This document shows positions 1 to 11,930 of a stretch of 64,000 nt of DNA, one piece after another. The notes under the pieces are model-generated. The model saw only the letters and a program-made list of their open reading frames with translations, was not told where the DNA came from and did not search any database. Source of the stretch: Aldrovandia affinis. Lineage: Eukaryota > Chordata > Actinopteri > Notacanthiformes > Halosauridae. Where the stretch lies: contig JAINUG010000052.1 in the NCBI GenBank assembly GCA_029706075.1, positions 2,755,498 through 2,819,497 of the forward strand, in the 5' to 3' direction. The translations under genes and the position numbers were made by a program. How positions within the stretch are numbered: the first letter of the stretch is position 1; each line of letters opens with the position of its first letter.

Positions 1-179
1 ATGTCTTCCGACATGGTTGTTTAAGAAATGAGAAGCTACTCACTGCATCAGTTAGGGTTAAATAACTTGTCGCCAGCTAAAACATATTAATCACTGCAGT
101 AATTATCCAATGGAAGGCTCTTACCTATTTGCTTAGTTAAATCCAGGTGGTGACTTTTTTGGGGGCCAGTCAGTGTATC

Positions 180-640
180 ATGATATATTACTTCCAGACA
201 CTGACCACACCCTACACCCCAGCCAGACCCCTCCACTCTGCCTCCTCTGGCTAACTGACTGTCCCATCCCTCCGGGCCCCAGGCACCCGCTCCTCACGGT
301 TCACTGGCCATCTTTCTCAAGAGACTGAAAACCCACCTCTTCAGACTCCACTACCACTGATTCTGTACATTTAACTAACTGTCATCACCACCACTTACAT
401 GTTTAATACTGCATTTTGTAATATGTATGCTTAATACTGTCTAAAAAAAAAAATATATATATACTCACCTTTTCTTTCCCGGTGTTTCAGGTATAGTATG
501 CAGCTGCCAACATTGATGTATATTACTGTATTACTACATTGATCTCTTGCGCAAATAATGATTAATCTTACCATGTATTAATGCACATCTTGTAAGTCGC
601 ATCTTGTAAGATCGTCTGCTAAATGCCAAAAATGTAATCA
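180..640 (+). repeat. Degenerate LINE/SINE-type dispersed repeat ending in a fish-type tail
   Basis: This stretch ends in a variant of the tail (cttgtaagtcgc, then gtctgctaaatgcc) common to many fish SINEs and L2-type LINEs. Its last part (about 455-630) is clearly related to 62262-62437, so it belongs to a dispersed family. No open frame survives. The family name is not certain. Confidence 0.5.
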
Positions 641-839
641 ATACTTATATTGTATAACTAAATATAAAAAGTCTCGTTTATTCTCAAAAGCACTGTTTGT
701 TTCGTTCAAATATGGCAGACGTGCAGAAAAACTGTAAGGTAAGGTGTGTGCCTTCACATTCCGTCACAGTGGGTCGTGAGCTCCTAACCAACTTCGGCAC
801 CAGATGGACCCACTGAGTCACTGGTTTCATTATTGACAC

Positions 840-1088
840 GTTGTTGACTTCCAGATCGCCCTGCTACCAGATTGCGTATCCTCCCAACAGTGCGAACGGA
901 GGGGGGATGCCGCTGGGAGACACCGGCGGGGGCGGAGACTCGGGTTGTGGGCGGAGACTCTAGCGAACCAAATGTATCTCGCGCTCAGATGTTCAACAAG
1001 CGAGAAAAGAAGTAACCACGCTCGTGAGCAAGCGAACTAAAAGTTTACATTTCAAGATTTTTTGTCTTTTCCATATAATGTGAGGGAA
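840..1088 (+). promoter_or_regulatory. Probable promoter and 5' UTR of the ARHGAP39-like gene
   Basis: A GC- and CpG-rich patch (about 880-965) stands out from AT-rich surroundings. It carries two copies of a GC-box-like block, gggcggagactc, ending near 941 and 960. No TATA box is evident. The patch lies just upstream of the short ATG exon at 1089, which fits a CpG-type vertebrate promoter. The transcription start cannot be placed from sequence alone. Confidence 0.45.
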
Positions 1089-1102
1089 ATGTCGGAGACA
1101 AG
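1089..1102 (+). CDS. arhgap39: ARHGAP39-like, coding exon 1 (start codon, 14 nt)
   Basis: The exon reads ATG TCG GAG ACA AG and is followed by a consensus donor (gtaaga at 1103). It encodes Met-Ser-Glu-Thr plus two bases of the next codon. The next recognised exon, at 11420, starts with exactly the one base needed to complete that codon (AG+C, Ser), so the phases fit. Human ARHGAP39 also starts Met-Ser-x-Thr. A purine at -3 (G) gives an acceptable start context, and the upstream CpG-rich patch fits a promoter. The call rests on phase and the resemblance of four residues. A further small exon in the 10.3-kb intron, or a different first exon, remains possible, because the human protein has about 22 more residues before the first WW domain. 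Confidence 0.55.
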
Positions 1103-3377
1103 GTAAGATATGCACATTTCTAACAGAAATAGGGTAAGATGAAAGCCACAGTTGGCGAAAAGGACATTTCCGAAATCATTTCTAACCGTCTTTAAAGATT
1201 GGGCTCTGTTTTGCCTTTGCCGATAGTTCTATCCCCGAATGAAATAGCCACATGGTTGGCATCCAGTTGTAGCTAATTGCCCTAGTTGTTAGTTGTTGTT
1301 CGTTTATTGCAAACGTGTTTGTTGTATGTGACTCTTTTGCTCTGTATGTTAGTTTATGTAAATGTAGCCTACTTGGCTCGTGTCCAACTTTATCAATGCT
1401 AATGTATCATTTGTTAAACATGGACACTGTGTGAATATTAATGTGAGACTTTCCAAAGGAGCACGTCAGTGCGAAGTATGATTAAAATAGACGATCTGGA
1501 CAACAAGCAAACTTTAGGCTATTTAGACAGCTAATGCCGCCAATTCGTTGCATTAGCTATTGAGATTACATTAGGATGTTATGTTATGGAAATATGTAAC
1601 CGCGATTGGCAATTAACCGGGTGCTCTGCTGAAACCCTATACTGTATGTGAAGTGAATGACAAAATTACTTATGAATAACTCGTTGGTTCTATGAGTTTT
1701 GCTTTTCAACAATATGGTACAAAGCAAAACCTAGACGTGTCTCATTCAGCTGGAAGAGAGCTGTTCTTGAACAGGTGTTATGGTTATGTTATGGATTTTA
1801 GGTTTGACCGTGTATTAGCGTTCGTGGTAGCCTATTTAGTCAAAAATTTCCAAGTCAACCGTTTGTCAAGATTAATAATATAGCTCCAAAAGACAAACAA
1901 CTGCATTCTGAAGTCTTCAGTCACGGAATTATGAAATACTTTATTAGCGCGTCTTTCACTTAGTTCACATGTTTTGTTGTGTCTTGGGAAAGGCATATTA
2001 TCAGTTTGCTTACGATTCGCCTTTAATTACTACTTTCCTCTTTTAAATCTTGGATGGCTCAACACAATTTGCTTGGCAACAGTTCACAGAGCAGTAAATG
2101 AAACCAGAGAGGAATGTTCCGAGTCTTATTAGTTACCACACCCCATTCATTATCTGTTTACTGCGTTCATTCGATTAATTCATGTCGATTAATCTTTGTG
2201 CTGCGACACAGATGGGCGGTTCCTCATTACTGCCCGTTTAATTTTCTCTCAATTTCATTAAACGCAGACGGGTCATTATGTGAAAGAAGTAAAGAAGTCT
2301 GCAGTCAGTTTGAAATTGGGATTTCTCTTAGGATTTTCAAGAATTTTGTGTAGGCATTTTACTTATGTTTTGGTGATTCTAAATGTTTCTCAATCAATTT
2401 CCTGAAACCTGAGCCATGCCACACTAAATCTAAATCTCACACTAATGTAAGTATGTAAGTGTTGCCCCCCCAGTCATTGGTGCAATCTTTACTTGCACCA
2501 GGGTGGTCCTAGAATATAGCTCTTAAACAGACTGTGAACAGGCACTAATTAGAGCTGGCCTAATTTCAGTGAATTTAATTAACCTTGTCTGAGCTTTTTA
2601 CTATATAGGGTATGTGTTGTCCTCATGGGCAGATGTGGCTTCTTGCTGTGGTGAAGGCTGGCACATCATCGGTGTTGGGGAGGGGGTGGGATTTGTGCCA
2701 AAGTTAAAAAGGAGTGTTAAATGATATTTTCAGAAAATTTAATGAAATTCAATGGTAATTGGTAAATGTTACAATATTAACCTAGATGATTCCACCAAGG
2801 CCTCTATGGCCAAGGCTTATCCCTGTCATCAACCCTATGTTTTTGTTATGCAATCTCTGTACAATTTGTAGGCCTACATTTATTTTGGAAGAATGCTTAT
2901 TTTTTATAAGTGTCTATTTTCATAGCTGACTGAGGAAAAAGTAGGCCTAGTTATTTCTGTTCAGCAGCACCAACCTTTCCATCCCTGTTTTCTTTTGAAA
3001 AGCCATCCGATCCTATCCACAGGGGTTTCCAAAAAACAGGCCAACTAAATTAATTGTATTTGCCCTAATTATGAATTGTTTCATATATTAATAGCTACAT
3101 TTGTAAATTACACCCCTAAGACATTTGAATACAGTTTCCTTCTTAAATCATTGAAATAGTCTCTGTAGTCCAGCGAAAGCTTCCATTACAATGCATTTGC
3201 AATGCAGTTGTTTTCCTTGTGGGAAGGACTGAATTATCCTTTCAACCAAGTGTTTTGTGTATTGTGCAGACTGCTTGTGTAGCTCTAGACAGTTTGTACG
3301 TATATCCTTGATTCCTGTATATTTCTGGGGGGCATTCCAGGTCGAATATTTGTTTGCCTGTGTGCTCACTCCTTTAC

Positions 3378-5468
3378 GCATGTGTGTTTCTGTATAACAG
3401 TGAGGCGGGAGTGTGTTTCTGTGTAACAGAGAGGCAAGAGTGTGTTTCTGTATAACACAGTGAGGTGGGAGTAGGGCTGTCCCCGACTAAAACAAATCTT
3501 GGTCGACCACAGTCGTCCGTTTTTTCCGATTGGTCGGAAAAAATATATGACACACCCTATTTGTTTGAATAAATACAACTATATGCACACTGCGGTTGTC
3601 TCATGTTTTATAACTTTCTTAAGTAAATGACACAAATGAGTAACAATAGGCTAATGACTTTATGGAGCCGGAGTTCAAGATTACCTGAAAGAAAAAAAAA
3701 CTTTCCAAGCCTCTTCATGCTGCCCTTGCAGATTCTGCCGTTGTGCTTGTGAAGTTGCGGAATGGCCAAATAATAGGCTGACGCTTTTATTTGACCACAA
3801 CCATAACACATTCTAATGTGTAGGCTATGTTTTATTTAATTAACCAGCTTAGTCTCATTGGGATTTCAAATCTCTTTTCCAAAAAAATAGGCTAACAAAC
3901 GAATGATCACACATAGCCTAATGTCTTAAATTGTAGCCTAAAGCTGAACATAAAGTGGCTATAGTCTATCGAAAATAACTTACTCGAGTTGGAGACCATC
4001 CGATGGCCTACTTCCCCAGTCGTTTCATGTTATGGCACAGGAACACTAGCCATAACGATAACGATAAACCCTGCCTTGGAAAACACGCTTGCAAAGTTTG
4101 ACAAATTGCGAGCCGTTTCCAGCGCAAGTAAATGGCCGCAATTGTAAAAAGCCTTCTGAGTTTGAGTTTGCGGTTCATGATTGAAGGAAACAATACTGCT
4201 AGCCAACTATAATAAAGATTCTCAAAATCTATGATGAACTATTCATTTACCATGCAAAAATTTCGTAAGCACGTCGGAAGCACTTTGAGGAGGCCATTCA
4301 ATCGTGACAACACACGTGGGGAACGCCCACTGGGCGATTTCATCGCCTAGTATCGCCCACTGTTAGAACGCGGGGTTAGGCTACAATTAAAATGCACATT
4401 CACGTGCCTAAAACAAGAAGGATACAATATAGGCTACATGAAAGGGGGTGTTACGCATGTTAGTTATAAATATATAAACCATACAATTAGCAAAACACAT
4501 TTATTATAAAATGTTACTTTTATTAGTTTTGCAGAATTATTCACAACATTACTATTACCTTAACTGCCTAATATAATTTAAAGAGAACATGTATAGGCCT
4601 AGCTATGTTAAGAGTGAAGGACTGTCACTTCCATACCCGCAGCATCCAGAATGGATTATTCTACTGACAAGCGCGCCGAATTGTGGCGCGAATCTAGGTG
4701 TCTCATGCTGCGTGGAGATTTTTAAAAATTATTTTTAATTTTTTTGCGCGACTGCTCGACCAAAACAAATCTCGGTCAACCAACAGCCCATCGACCAAAC
4801 AATTGACCAGTCGACTAAATGGGGTCAGCTCTAGGTGGGAGTGTGTTTCTGTATAACACAGTGAAGTGGGAGTGTGTGTGTAGCAGTGAGCTGGGAGTGT
4901 GTTTCTGTATAACACAGTGAGGTGAGAGTGTGTTTATGTATAGCACAGTGAAGTGGGAGTGTGTGTGTAGCAGTGAGCTGGGAGTGTGTTTCTGTATAAC
5001 ACAGTGAGGTGAGAGTGTGTTTCTGTATAACACAGTGAAGTGGGAGTGTGTGTGTAGCAGTGAGGTGGGAGTGTGTTTCTGTATAACACAGTGAGGTGGG
5101 AGTGTGTTTCTGTATAACACAGTGAGGTGGGAGTGTGTTTCTGTATAACACAGTGAAGTGGGAGTGTGTGTGTAGCAGTGAGGTGGGAGTGTGTTTCTGT
5201 ATAACACAGTGAGGTGGGAGTGTGTTTCTGTATAACACAGTGAGGTGGGAGTGTGTTTCTGTATAACACAGTGAAGTTGGAGTGTGTGTGTAGCAGTGAG
5301 GTGGGAGTGTGTTTCTGTATAACACAGTGAGGTGGGAGTGTGTTTCTGTATAACACAGTGAGGTGGGAGTGTGTTTGTACGTAACGCAGTGAGGTGGGAG
5401 TGTGTTTCTGTATAACCGTGAGGTGGGAGTGTGTTTCTGTATAACAGTGAGGTGGGAGTGTGTTTCTC
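3378..5468 (+). repeat. Minisatellite with 31-bp and 25-bp units, split by a hAT element
   Basis: Two unit types alternate. Type A is 31 bp (gtgaggtgggag, then tgtgtttctgtataacaca). Type B is 25 bp (gtgaagtgggag, then tgtgtgtgtagca). About three units lie at 3378-3471 and about twenty at 4834-5468; the hAT element at 3472-4833 separates them. On the reverse strand the array makes long spurious open frames rich in His, Thr and Leu, which are not a gene. Confidence 0.9.
3472..4833. mobile_element. Non-autonomous hAT element inserted in the minisatellite
   Basis: The left end starts tagggctgtcccc and the right end is the inverted, slightly diverged tagagctgacccc. The repeated ggtcgac-type motifs near both ends are typical of this fish hAT group. 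The 8-bp flanks are identical (ggtgggag at 3464-3471 and 4834-4841), the target-site size of hAT elements. The sequence is also part of the minisatellite unit, but it fits the breakpoints exactly. No intact transposase is present; a minus-strand frame near 4008-4193 keeps a short piece also seen in the related copy at 61401. The element is 1362 bp long. Confidence 0.85.
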
Positions 5469-8400
5469 TGATGGATCCCGCCTGGTTCTCGTAGGAGAGC
5501 AGGTGCAGTGACCGTGAGAGTGACAGTGAGAGGCCTGAGACTTGTCAAAATGTCTACCTAGCACTTATCCTCACACTCTCAACAGGTTGTCTTGGTAACT
5601 CCATCTGTAAGGAAACAAATCATTGAACTTGTTTTAAGCTGTCAACTTGTGTTGTCTTCCATGTTTTGGAAAACCATAATGCAGCCAGCGCAAACACTAC
5701 AGGTCTGCGTGCGTTCATAACGTAGCCAGCGCAAACACTGGCAGGGCTGCGTGAAAGCACCGTCCCCATCCCAAGGGATGGGATACTTTGTCATTATGTT
5801 CATACGTTTATATGGCCGACGCCCTCTTCCAGTGCCACTACAGAATAATAGAAGGTATTCTGCTGTGCAGTACATAAATACAGTAAGCAGTTGCCTTACC
5901 AAAGACCGTTCTAGAAGTGCTCCTGAGTGTCAGCACCCACTTCTGTACCTGGCAGTAGACGAGGCCAGGCACTCGTTTCAGTGTCTACTCAAGTTTTACT
6001 CAATGAAACACACTTGTTTTTTGTTCAGATACAATTTGCACACAACACTGAGTTTTTACCGCTGTGTTGTTTCTGTTCGAGGAATGTATCAACAGACAAA
6101 ATCATTTTGATGTCATTTTTGTCACGAACGTGACAATATGGATTGATTGATATGGAGTCCATTAATAAAGAGTCTTATTAACCATGCTCGTCTGTAAAGG
6201 CTGAATGTACCGCTGTTCACTGTTGCAGAGGGCTGTTTGGTGTATGGGTCATTTATTATTCTATTGTTTTTCAGTTTCTAGGAAGTGATCTCCACATTCA
6301 AACACGGGGCTATTTTCAGACAAGTGTGTAAATAACAGAAAAGAGAGGGAGAGGGAAAGGGAGGAAGGAGTGCGGGGAGAGAGAACGTCTTCCTGGGTAC
6401 TCTGCTGCCAGAGCCTCTTACTTTGGTCGATGGTGCTGTCACATTTCCAATCTTTGTCTTTGTGATTGAATTCGTTTTATTTTTAGTCGTCCTTGTGTAA
6501 GCACTCTCTCTCTGTGACCCAGGGTAAAGGGCATAGTGCTGTATGATTATGGGGGTTCTCCCTTTAACTCCGTGGCATTGGTCTATTCTGCAAGCTCCGG
6601 GTTCCACACGGGACACACAGCCAGCATGTCACCCCTAAAGGCTCAAGGTGTTGAAATAAGAAAACCTCCTACCCACAGAGACCCTGTCCTTGGGCCGGCC
6701 CAGTGCTGACAGACAGGGGCTTCAGCTGGCTCCTGACTGGCCCTTCAGGCAGAGCCTGCAGCTTCTCAAAGCTCCCTGAGTCATGGCTGTTGAGGGATTA
6801 ATTGCTCTGCATGGATAGTCTCTTTCCTTCCTGGTCCCTGCAGTACAACGTGGTGAATGTTAAACTCGCCACCTGTGTCAGTGAGGGATCTAGTCCAGTA
6901 TTTAATTCTGCTGATCACAGATCAGCTTCTTCAAGCACAGTCTCGCTATATCACCATATGCCATATTCAAAATGGCATTCTATTTGTACCGTAGTACATT
7001 GGGCTTGGCAGTTGATACTGAAACTGATCAACAGGAAAAGGCATCTATGGTTTGAGCATCATTTCTTCCACATCATCGGTAAAGATGTGCTGCTGTTGCT
7101 GTTGTTTTATTTAATTATGTATGTACATACAGTATTTATACTTTGCATACACTAGCTGCTGCACTGTAGATTGTTGGATAGATTGATATTAGATATTTTA
7201 TGTGTACCATGACAGGATTGTGCACTGGTTACAAATATCTAGGTATTCCAGATACCATGGAAGCGTCCGCCTCTTGCTTGTCAGGGGCGCTGGGTTGAAA
7301 TTCCTTTCCCTCGTGAAGATAGTGGTGGTGTTGGGAGTTGAAATTGGTCCTGGCCACTTCATGTGAGGGCGTGAGCAAGTGCCTGCTGCTCCTCTCTGGC
7401 TGTTCTCCTGTTTTTTGCAGCTCTTTTGGGAGTTGGGTGCGAGCCCGGGGCAGCATGGGTGTGAGGGCACCCCACTCGGTTTCGCCTTCTGCGGGAAGCG
7501 TCGTGATGCTCGCCAAATATGCCAGAGGAGATGGAGAGAGCACCACTAGAGCTGGCTCGCACTCTCACTCACTCACTGTGTGTAGATAGGCTGGGTGTTT
7601 GGTGTGCTTGGGCATTGTAAGATGAGTGTCTTATCATTGCTGTTGTCTTGTGAGGTGATGGGAGTCCCGTTCCCTGCCAGAATGACTATAGCAAAGCTTG
7701 GCTCTGTTGTGGGAGAGAAACGTCCTGTATGCTGCATAGTATGACAGGACAGAATTATAAGATGGTATAATCTAAGGGAACGGAACATATTAAATCAGTC
7801 TTGCTTATCATGGCAAACAGTGTCTGCTTCACTACAGTGTAAGTTCAGCTGCTATGACAGAGCTTGTGTTTTGTGCATGCATGCAGTGGTTCATCCTTTT
7901 GGTTCTCTGGTTTGGTTATTAGGTTATCTAGAATTAAAATTCCATTCTGTTATACAGCACACAGAACTCTTTTTGATGTTGGGTTGAGGGAAGGGGTATA
8001 AGCAATGCACAAGTGAGCAGGACTTTATTTTTAAAATGGTTTATTTTAACCATGGCAAAATGATATCAGGGAAATGGAGAGGGCTCGATTGATCCCTGCG
8101 TAATTTTTGTGTATGTGTGTGCGACTCTCACCCTCTTCGTTAAGCTTCAGTTGAATCTGGGGTCACTGAGTGCCTGCAGGCAGACTACAGAATCTGCCTA
8201 ATCAATATGTTTCCTGATCTCCGCTTCCAAGCACCGCAGCGTTTCACTGAAGGCCATTTAACAAGAAAGAAAATAATTTTAACCCAATTGATTTATTCAT
8301 TTGTTTGATTGACATTGTGAATTTCCCATTTCAACCAGTGCATTTATTTTATGTGGACTGATCTATGGACAAAATGAGAGGCCATGCGTCTCGAATAATC

Positions 8401-9364
8401 CTTCTCCTCACTGAGTCATGTGGGCAGCAGAACATGCCTGCACATGTTTATAAGTCCCCATTGAGTGCCAGGCCAGGCTTGTTTATGATACGTTTTCAGT
8501 GGTATTCTTACAATTAATAATAGCCGTGATGCACTGGGCATTGAGAACCCCTCAAAACCAGAAAACCAGATCACAGAGTTTCAAGACCTCTCCCTGACCT
8601 CTGAGCTATGACCTACTCATTTTCATTAGTTTGAATTTACTTCCTGACTCAATTTCTGGCAATTCAGGCTTCCTCAACTGGAAAAGGAAGGTCATATGTG
8701 AGAATGCCATCATACTGTTTAACAGTGTCTGTATTTCTTCTAATTGAGCCTATTCCGCATGCCTTGTGAGCAGCCCCTGGCGACTGAAATTCAATCAACC
8801 CCAGACTGTTAAATGGGGGCTCTGTTCGCTCTCCTCCGATGTTTTTCGCTTCAATAATGGCAGAGGGAACATTTTCAGCAATAATCACTCCCCACTGAAT
8901 ATCAGTTCAGCAAATGGAACAAATGTGCCAACTATAGGAAAGGGCGATGGTGGTTTGAGCTGAAAGGTTGACTTTTAACATTCCACAAGCAGCAAGTCAC
9001 TGTCCACGCGGCCTTTTCAAACTGGCAAGCAGAGCATTGCGTGTGTGCTTTACCCAAATGAACACACTTGAGTCTGCACCCTTCCAGGTGTCACCTGGTG
9101 TGGACATAATGTGGGAAACGCTCGTGTGTGTATTTATACATGAGCATCCACTGTGTGTGTAAGTGATGGACAGGCAGCAGTGGAATAGCAAAGGTTAAGT
9201 AATGTGGCATCCACAGTCTGCTGTTCATTGAAAAACAGGGCTCTGCCCATTCTTAGATTTCCCTCCCTGTTTATCAGAGACACAGACAGAGAGACACAGA
9301 GACAGAGACAGACCTTCCCTGGGTACCCTGTTCTGGTGTTGTTGCACTTAAACCCTTACCCAGT

Positions 9365-9863
9365 CAGGCCTGGTTCCAGAACAAAATCGCTAAGGGTGCA
9401 TCTGAAATGAGTGGGAGTGCACTAGTAGCTAGCTGCAGCGCACACTGTGCTGGCTGCCACAGTCTGCCTCTGTGTCTTTGGCTGTGGTGGTGGCAGCGGC
9501 GGTGGTGTTGCTGGTGCTCGGCTTCTGCTGCAACCATTTGAGAATATCCATTATGACGTTGTAACTAGCTACGCCTAGCTAACCATTCGCAAACTGGTCT
9601 GGCACACTAAAAAGTTGACTACGGTAGGCCGGTAGGTCAAAATTCTCTGTAACACCAAACAAATGCCACGTGACAATGCGTGAGGCAAAGAATGCCGCCT
9701 GCTGTGTGTATTATGAGCTTGCAAGGACGTGCATGCATATGAGTAATGCACAGAATTATTTGTAGTGCTTTTCAAAAGTTTTATTACAATATTCAACTGA
9801 GGGTGCAAAATATTAATCTGAGGGTGCAATGCACCCTTTTGCACCCTCGTAGAACCAGGCCTG
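9365..9863. mobile_element. hAT-type MITE (499 bp)
   Basis: The ends are inverted copies (caggcctggttc at left, gaaccaggcctg at right), and the element is flanked by identical 8-bp sequences, tacccagt, at 9357-9364 and 9864-9871. Eight-base duplications and CAGG-type ends indicate the hAT superfamily. It has no coding capacity. Confidence 0.8.
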
Positions 9864-10599
9864 TACCCAGTCCAGTTCACCTCCCCACAGAGGTGAGCAG
9901 GGGGCCGTCTGGATACCACCTTGGTCTTGCAGTTGACGGCCACAGATGTCATAAATCAATGAGATTGTACCTGCGCACACACACACACACTCATACATGC
10001 ACAGACACCCGCACTGTAAAAGCTGGTCATGTGATTAAAGGGGAGAGGGGTCAGAGGTCACTGTTTTATCTGGGGTTGATCCCCAGGACAGAAGTAGGTT
10101 GGTCAGCATCATCTGGTGACTGGTGTGCTGCTTGTACTGCTCCAGAACCCAGAGGAGCAGTCCCACATTCTCTTTTTTTAGCTCACATATTCGGATATTC
10201 TTCACCTTTATGGCTGGATATTTACTGCTGCAAAGTACCTTAATCAAGGGCAGAAGGAAGGTGTTGCACCTGGGCAGCAAAATCCCTACCCTTGCGCTTT
10301 CAAGTCGCCTGCTTTCCATTTATATATTTGCTGATCTATATTGTTATGCTCTTATTTATTTTTAAATCCTTTATTGTACCAGGTCGTCCTTTTCAAGACA
10401 GAGCTGGCCAAGACAACACAAGCATACAGATTTGCACAGTAACAAGTAATGGCACAGCTAATGAAACCTGTGAAAGTCTTGAGCCTGCCTTGTGTTTGAC
10501 TCACTGGGTTATTGCCATGTATTCCTTGTGTCAGGGAAGTGATGGTTCGATAGCCGTTTGTGCGTGTGAGCGAGTGTGAGTGCCTTATGAAGCTTTGGA

Positions 10600-10828
10600 A
10601 GTTTCCAATTTTACCCCATTTTTTCCTCCCAATTTGGTAGCCAATTACCCGCTGTGCTTAGTTCAATCCCCCTTCCCTCATAGTTCGCTGCCGTAGTCCT
10701 GTAACCGGCAGTGACAAGGGTGAAGCGCTGCCTCCTCCGAGACAGCACTCGTTGTGCCATCGACTGTAATTCCGGTACCCCAGAACCACTCCTGTGCGCA
10801 GCTAACTGTGTGTCGGCTTCCCTCCCAA
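10600..10828 (-). mobile_element. tRNA-derived SINE, minus orientation, truncated
   Basis: This matches, in reverse, the body and 3' part of the SINE read at 28737-29125, including the shared tail tcccaatttggtagccaatt and the block ctgccgtagtcctg. The tRNA-like head is missing: the sequence stops at about 10828, where an LTR-like block begins. Confidence 0.75.
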
Positions 10829-11293
10829 AACAAAGGCCGGGGTATCCGGGGGAATACAAACACAAAGTCCGCAATCTTTATCTCGTTGTCAGTGTCCAAA
10901 ATCCAGTTCCGTTATCCAGGTCAATTCCGTTATCCAGTCCATAGTCAATCCAAAGGGGGGTCCTCAAAACAATCCAATTTCATACACAAAAAATACTCAA
11001 AAAACACTTTTCCACTCTCTCTAAATCCCGGCTAGTCAAACGACGTCACGGTTTCTCACTCTCCTTCAACACACTCACCAACTCCTTTCCAAACACGTTC
11101 CTACTCCTTTCAATGGGTAATGAGAGTCAGTCCTTTAAATAGGCCTCGAAATAGCCTTCAGCTGGTCGTTAGTCCCCATTACTTTACTTCGTTCAGGTGT
11201 TACTGTGGCCTGCTGGGAAATGTAGTGTTTTCGGGCTTCCATGTGTTGTAGGCCAGGCAGCCATTTCCTTGTGCAGCCCCTTGGGCTGCCACA
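10829..11293 (-). mobile_element. LTR-like block (possible solo LTR)
   Basis: Read on the minus strand, the block starts TGTGGCAGCC at 11293, has a TATA-like tatttaaagg about 130 nt in, and runs about 465 bp to the edge of the SINE fragment. There are two nearby copies of ccgttatcca. These features suit an LTR, but no flanking duplication or internal retroelement region was found. The block ends only 126 bp before coding exon 2. Confidence 0.4.
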
Positions 11294-11419
11294 ATAAATA
11301 AATTTTTGATGCACACGGTACAGCAGCGCCCCCTGTTGATAGTGGTGTACAGATTAGTGACATAACAGCGTACTACCGAGCTAGTGTGTGACCCTGCCCC
11401 TCCTGTGTATCCCCCGCAG

Positions 11420-11875
11420 CTCTGATTGGGTGGAGATCCTGGAGCCCCGCTCCCGGGAGCACATGTACGTCAACCTGTCCACAGGGGAGTGTGGCTGGGC
11501 CCCACCCGCCAACGTCGCCGTCCGCCAGTCCGACGGCAACCAGTGGTGGGAGCTCTTTGACGCCAACAACGGACGTTTCTACTACTACAACTCTGCCAGC
11601 CGGCAGACGGTTTGGCACCGGCCACGGAACTGTGACGTGGTGCCGCTGGCCCGGTTGCAGGCCAGGAAGCGAAGCTCCGAGTCGCAGCTCCATGGCACCG
11701 CATGTGTGCCGCGGTCAGATGCCGCGGCCAGCGAGAGGCGCTGCAAATCCCTCCCTCGGTACGGCCACTCCCCTGTGGCCGCACTTCTAGATCCAGAGAG
11801 CAGCGGCAGGGAGACCCCCTTTAAGGGCCGTACGGACAGCATGGACAGCAGAGACTGTAGGAAGAATATTCTGAG
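11420..11875 (+). CDS. arhgap39: ARHGAP39-like, coding exon 2 (two WW domains)
   Basis: The acceptor cccgcag ends at 11419 and the donor gtaaga starts at 11876. The exon encodes residues about 5-157. WW1 spans about residues 8-34, with tryptophans at 8 and 31 and the end WAPP. WW2 spans about residues 47-73, starting NQWWELFD, with the aromatic FYYYN strand and the final WHRP. Both align well with human ARHGAP39, including WVEI.EPR and NQWWELFD. WW domains bind proline-rich partners; in fly Vilse they contact the Robo tail. The rest of the exon is a basic, serine-rich linker. Phase at the start is one base completing a codon, and at the end two bases, which join exon 3 as AG+G (Arg). Confidence 0.95.
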
Positions 11876-11930
11876 GTAAGAAAATAACTCTAACCTCTCT
11901 TACAACCCTTTCCATAGTAGTGAATGTATA

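Larger units (their letters stand above)
1103..11419 (+). other. Intron 1 (about 10.3 kb), no host exon recognised
   Basis: The intron runs from the donor gtaaga at 1103 to the acceptor cccgcag ending at 11419. The parts outside the listed repeats (1103-3377, 5469-9356, 9872-10599 and 11294-11419) are AT-rich and show no coding exon or RNA gene that I can support. Open frames in them are short and resemble no family. Confidence 0.5.

Noticed and set aside
3378..5468. CRISPR-like array of regular repeats
   Set aside because: Vertebrate minisatellite with no unique spacers and no cas genes.
4815..5564. Long minus-strand open frames (up to 249 codons) rich in His, Thr and Leu
   Set aside because: They are translations of the 31/25-bp minisatellite in several frames; no domain, splice support or codon bias.
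10754..11035. Open frames just upstream of exon 2 as extra N-terminal coding sequence
   Set aside because: They lie in SINE and LTR-like DNA, are separated from exon 2 by a clear acceptor and have stops before it.
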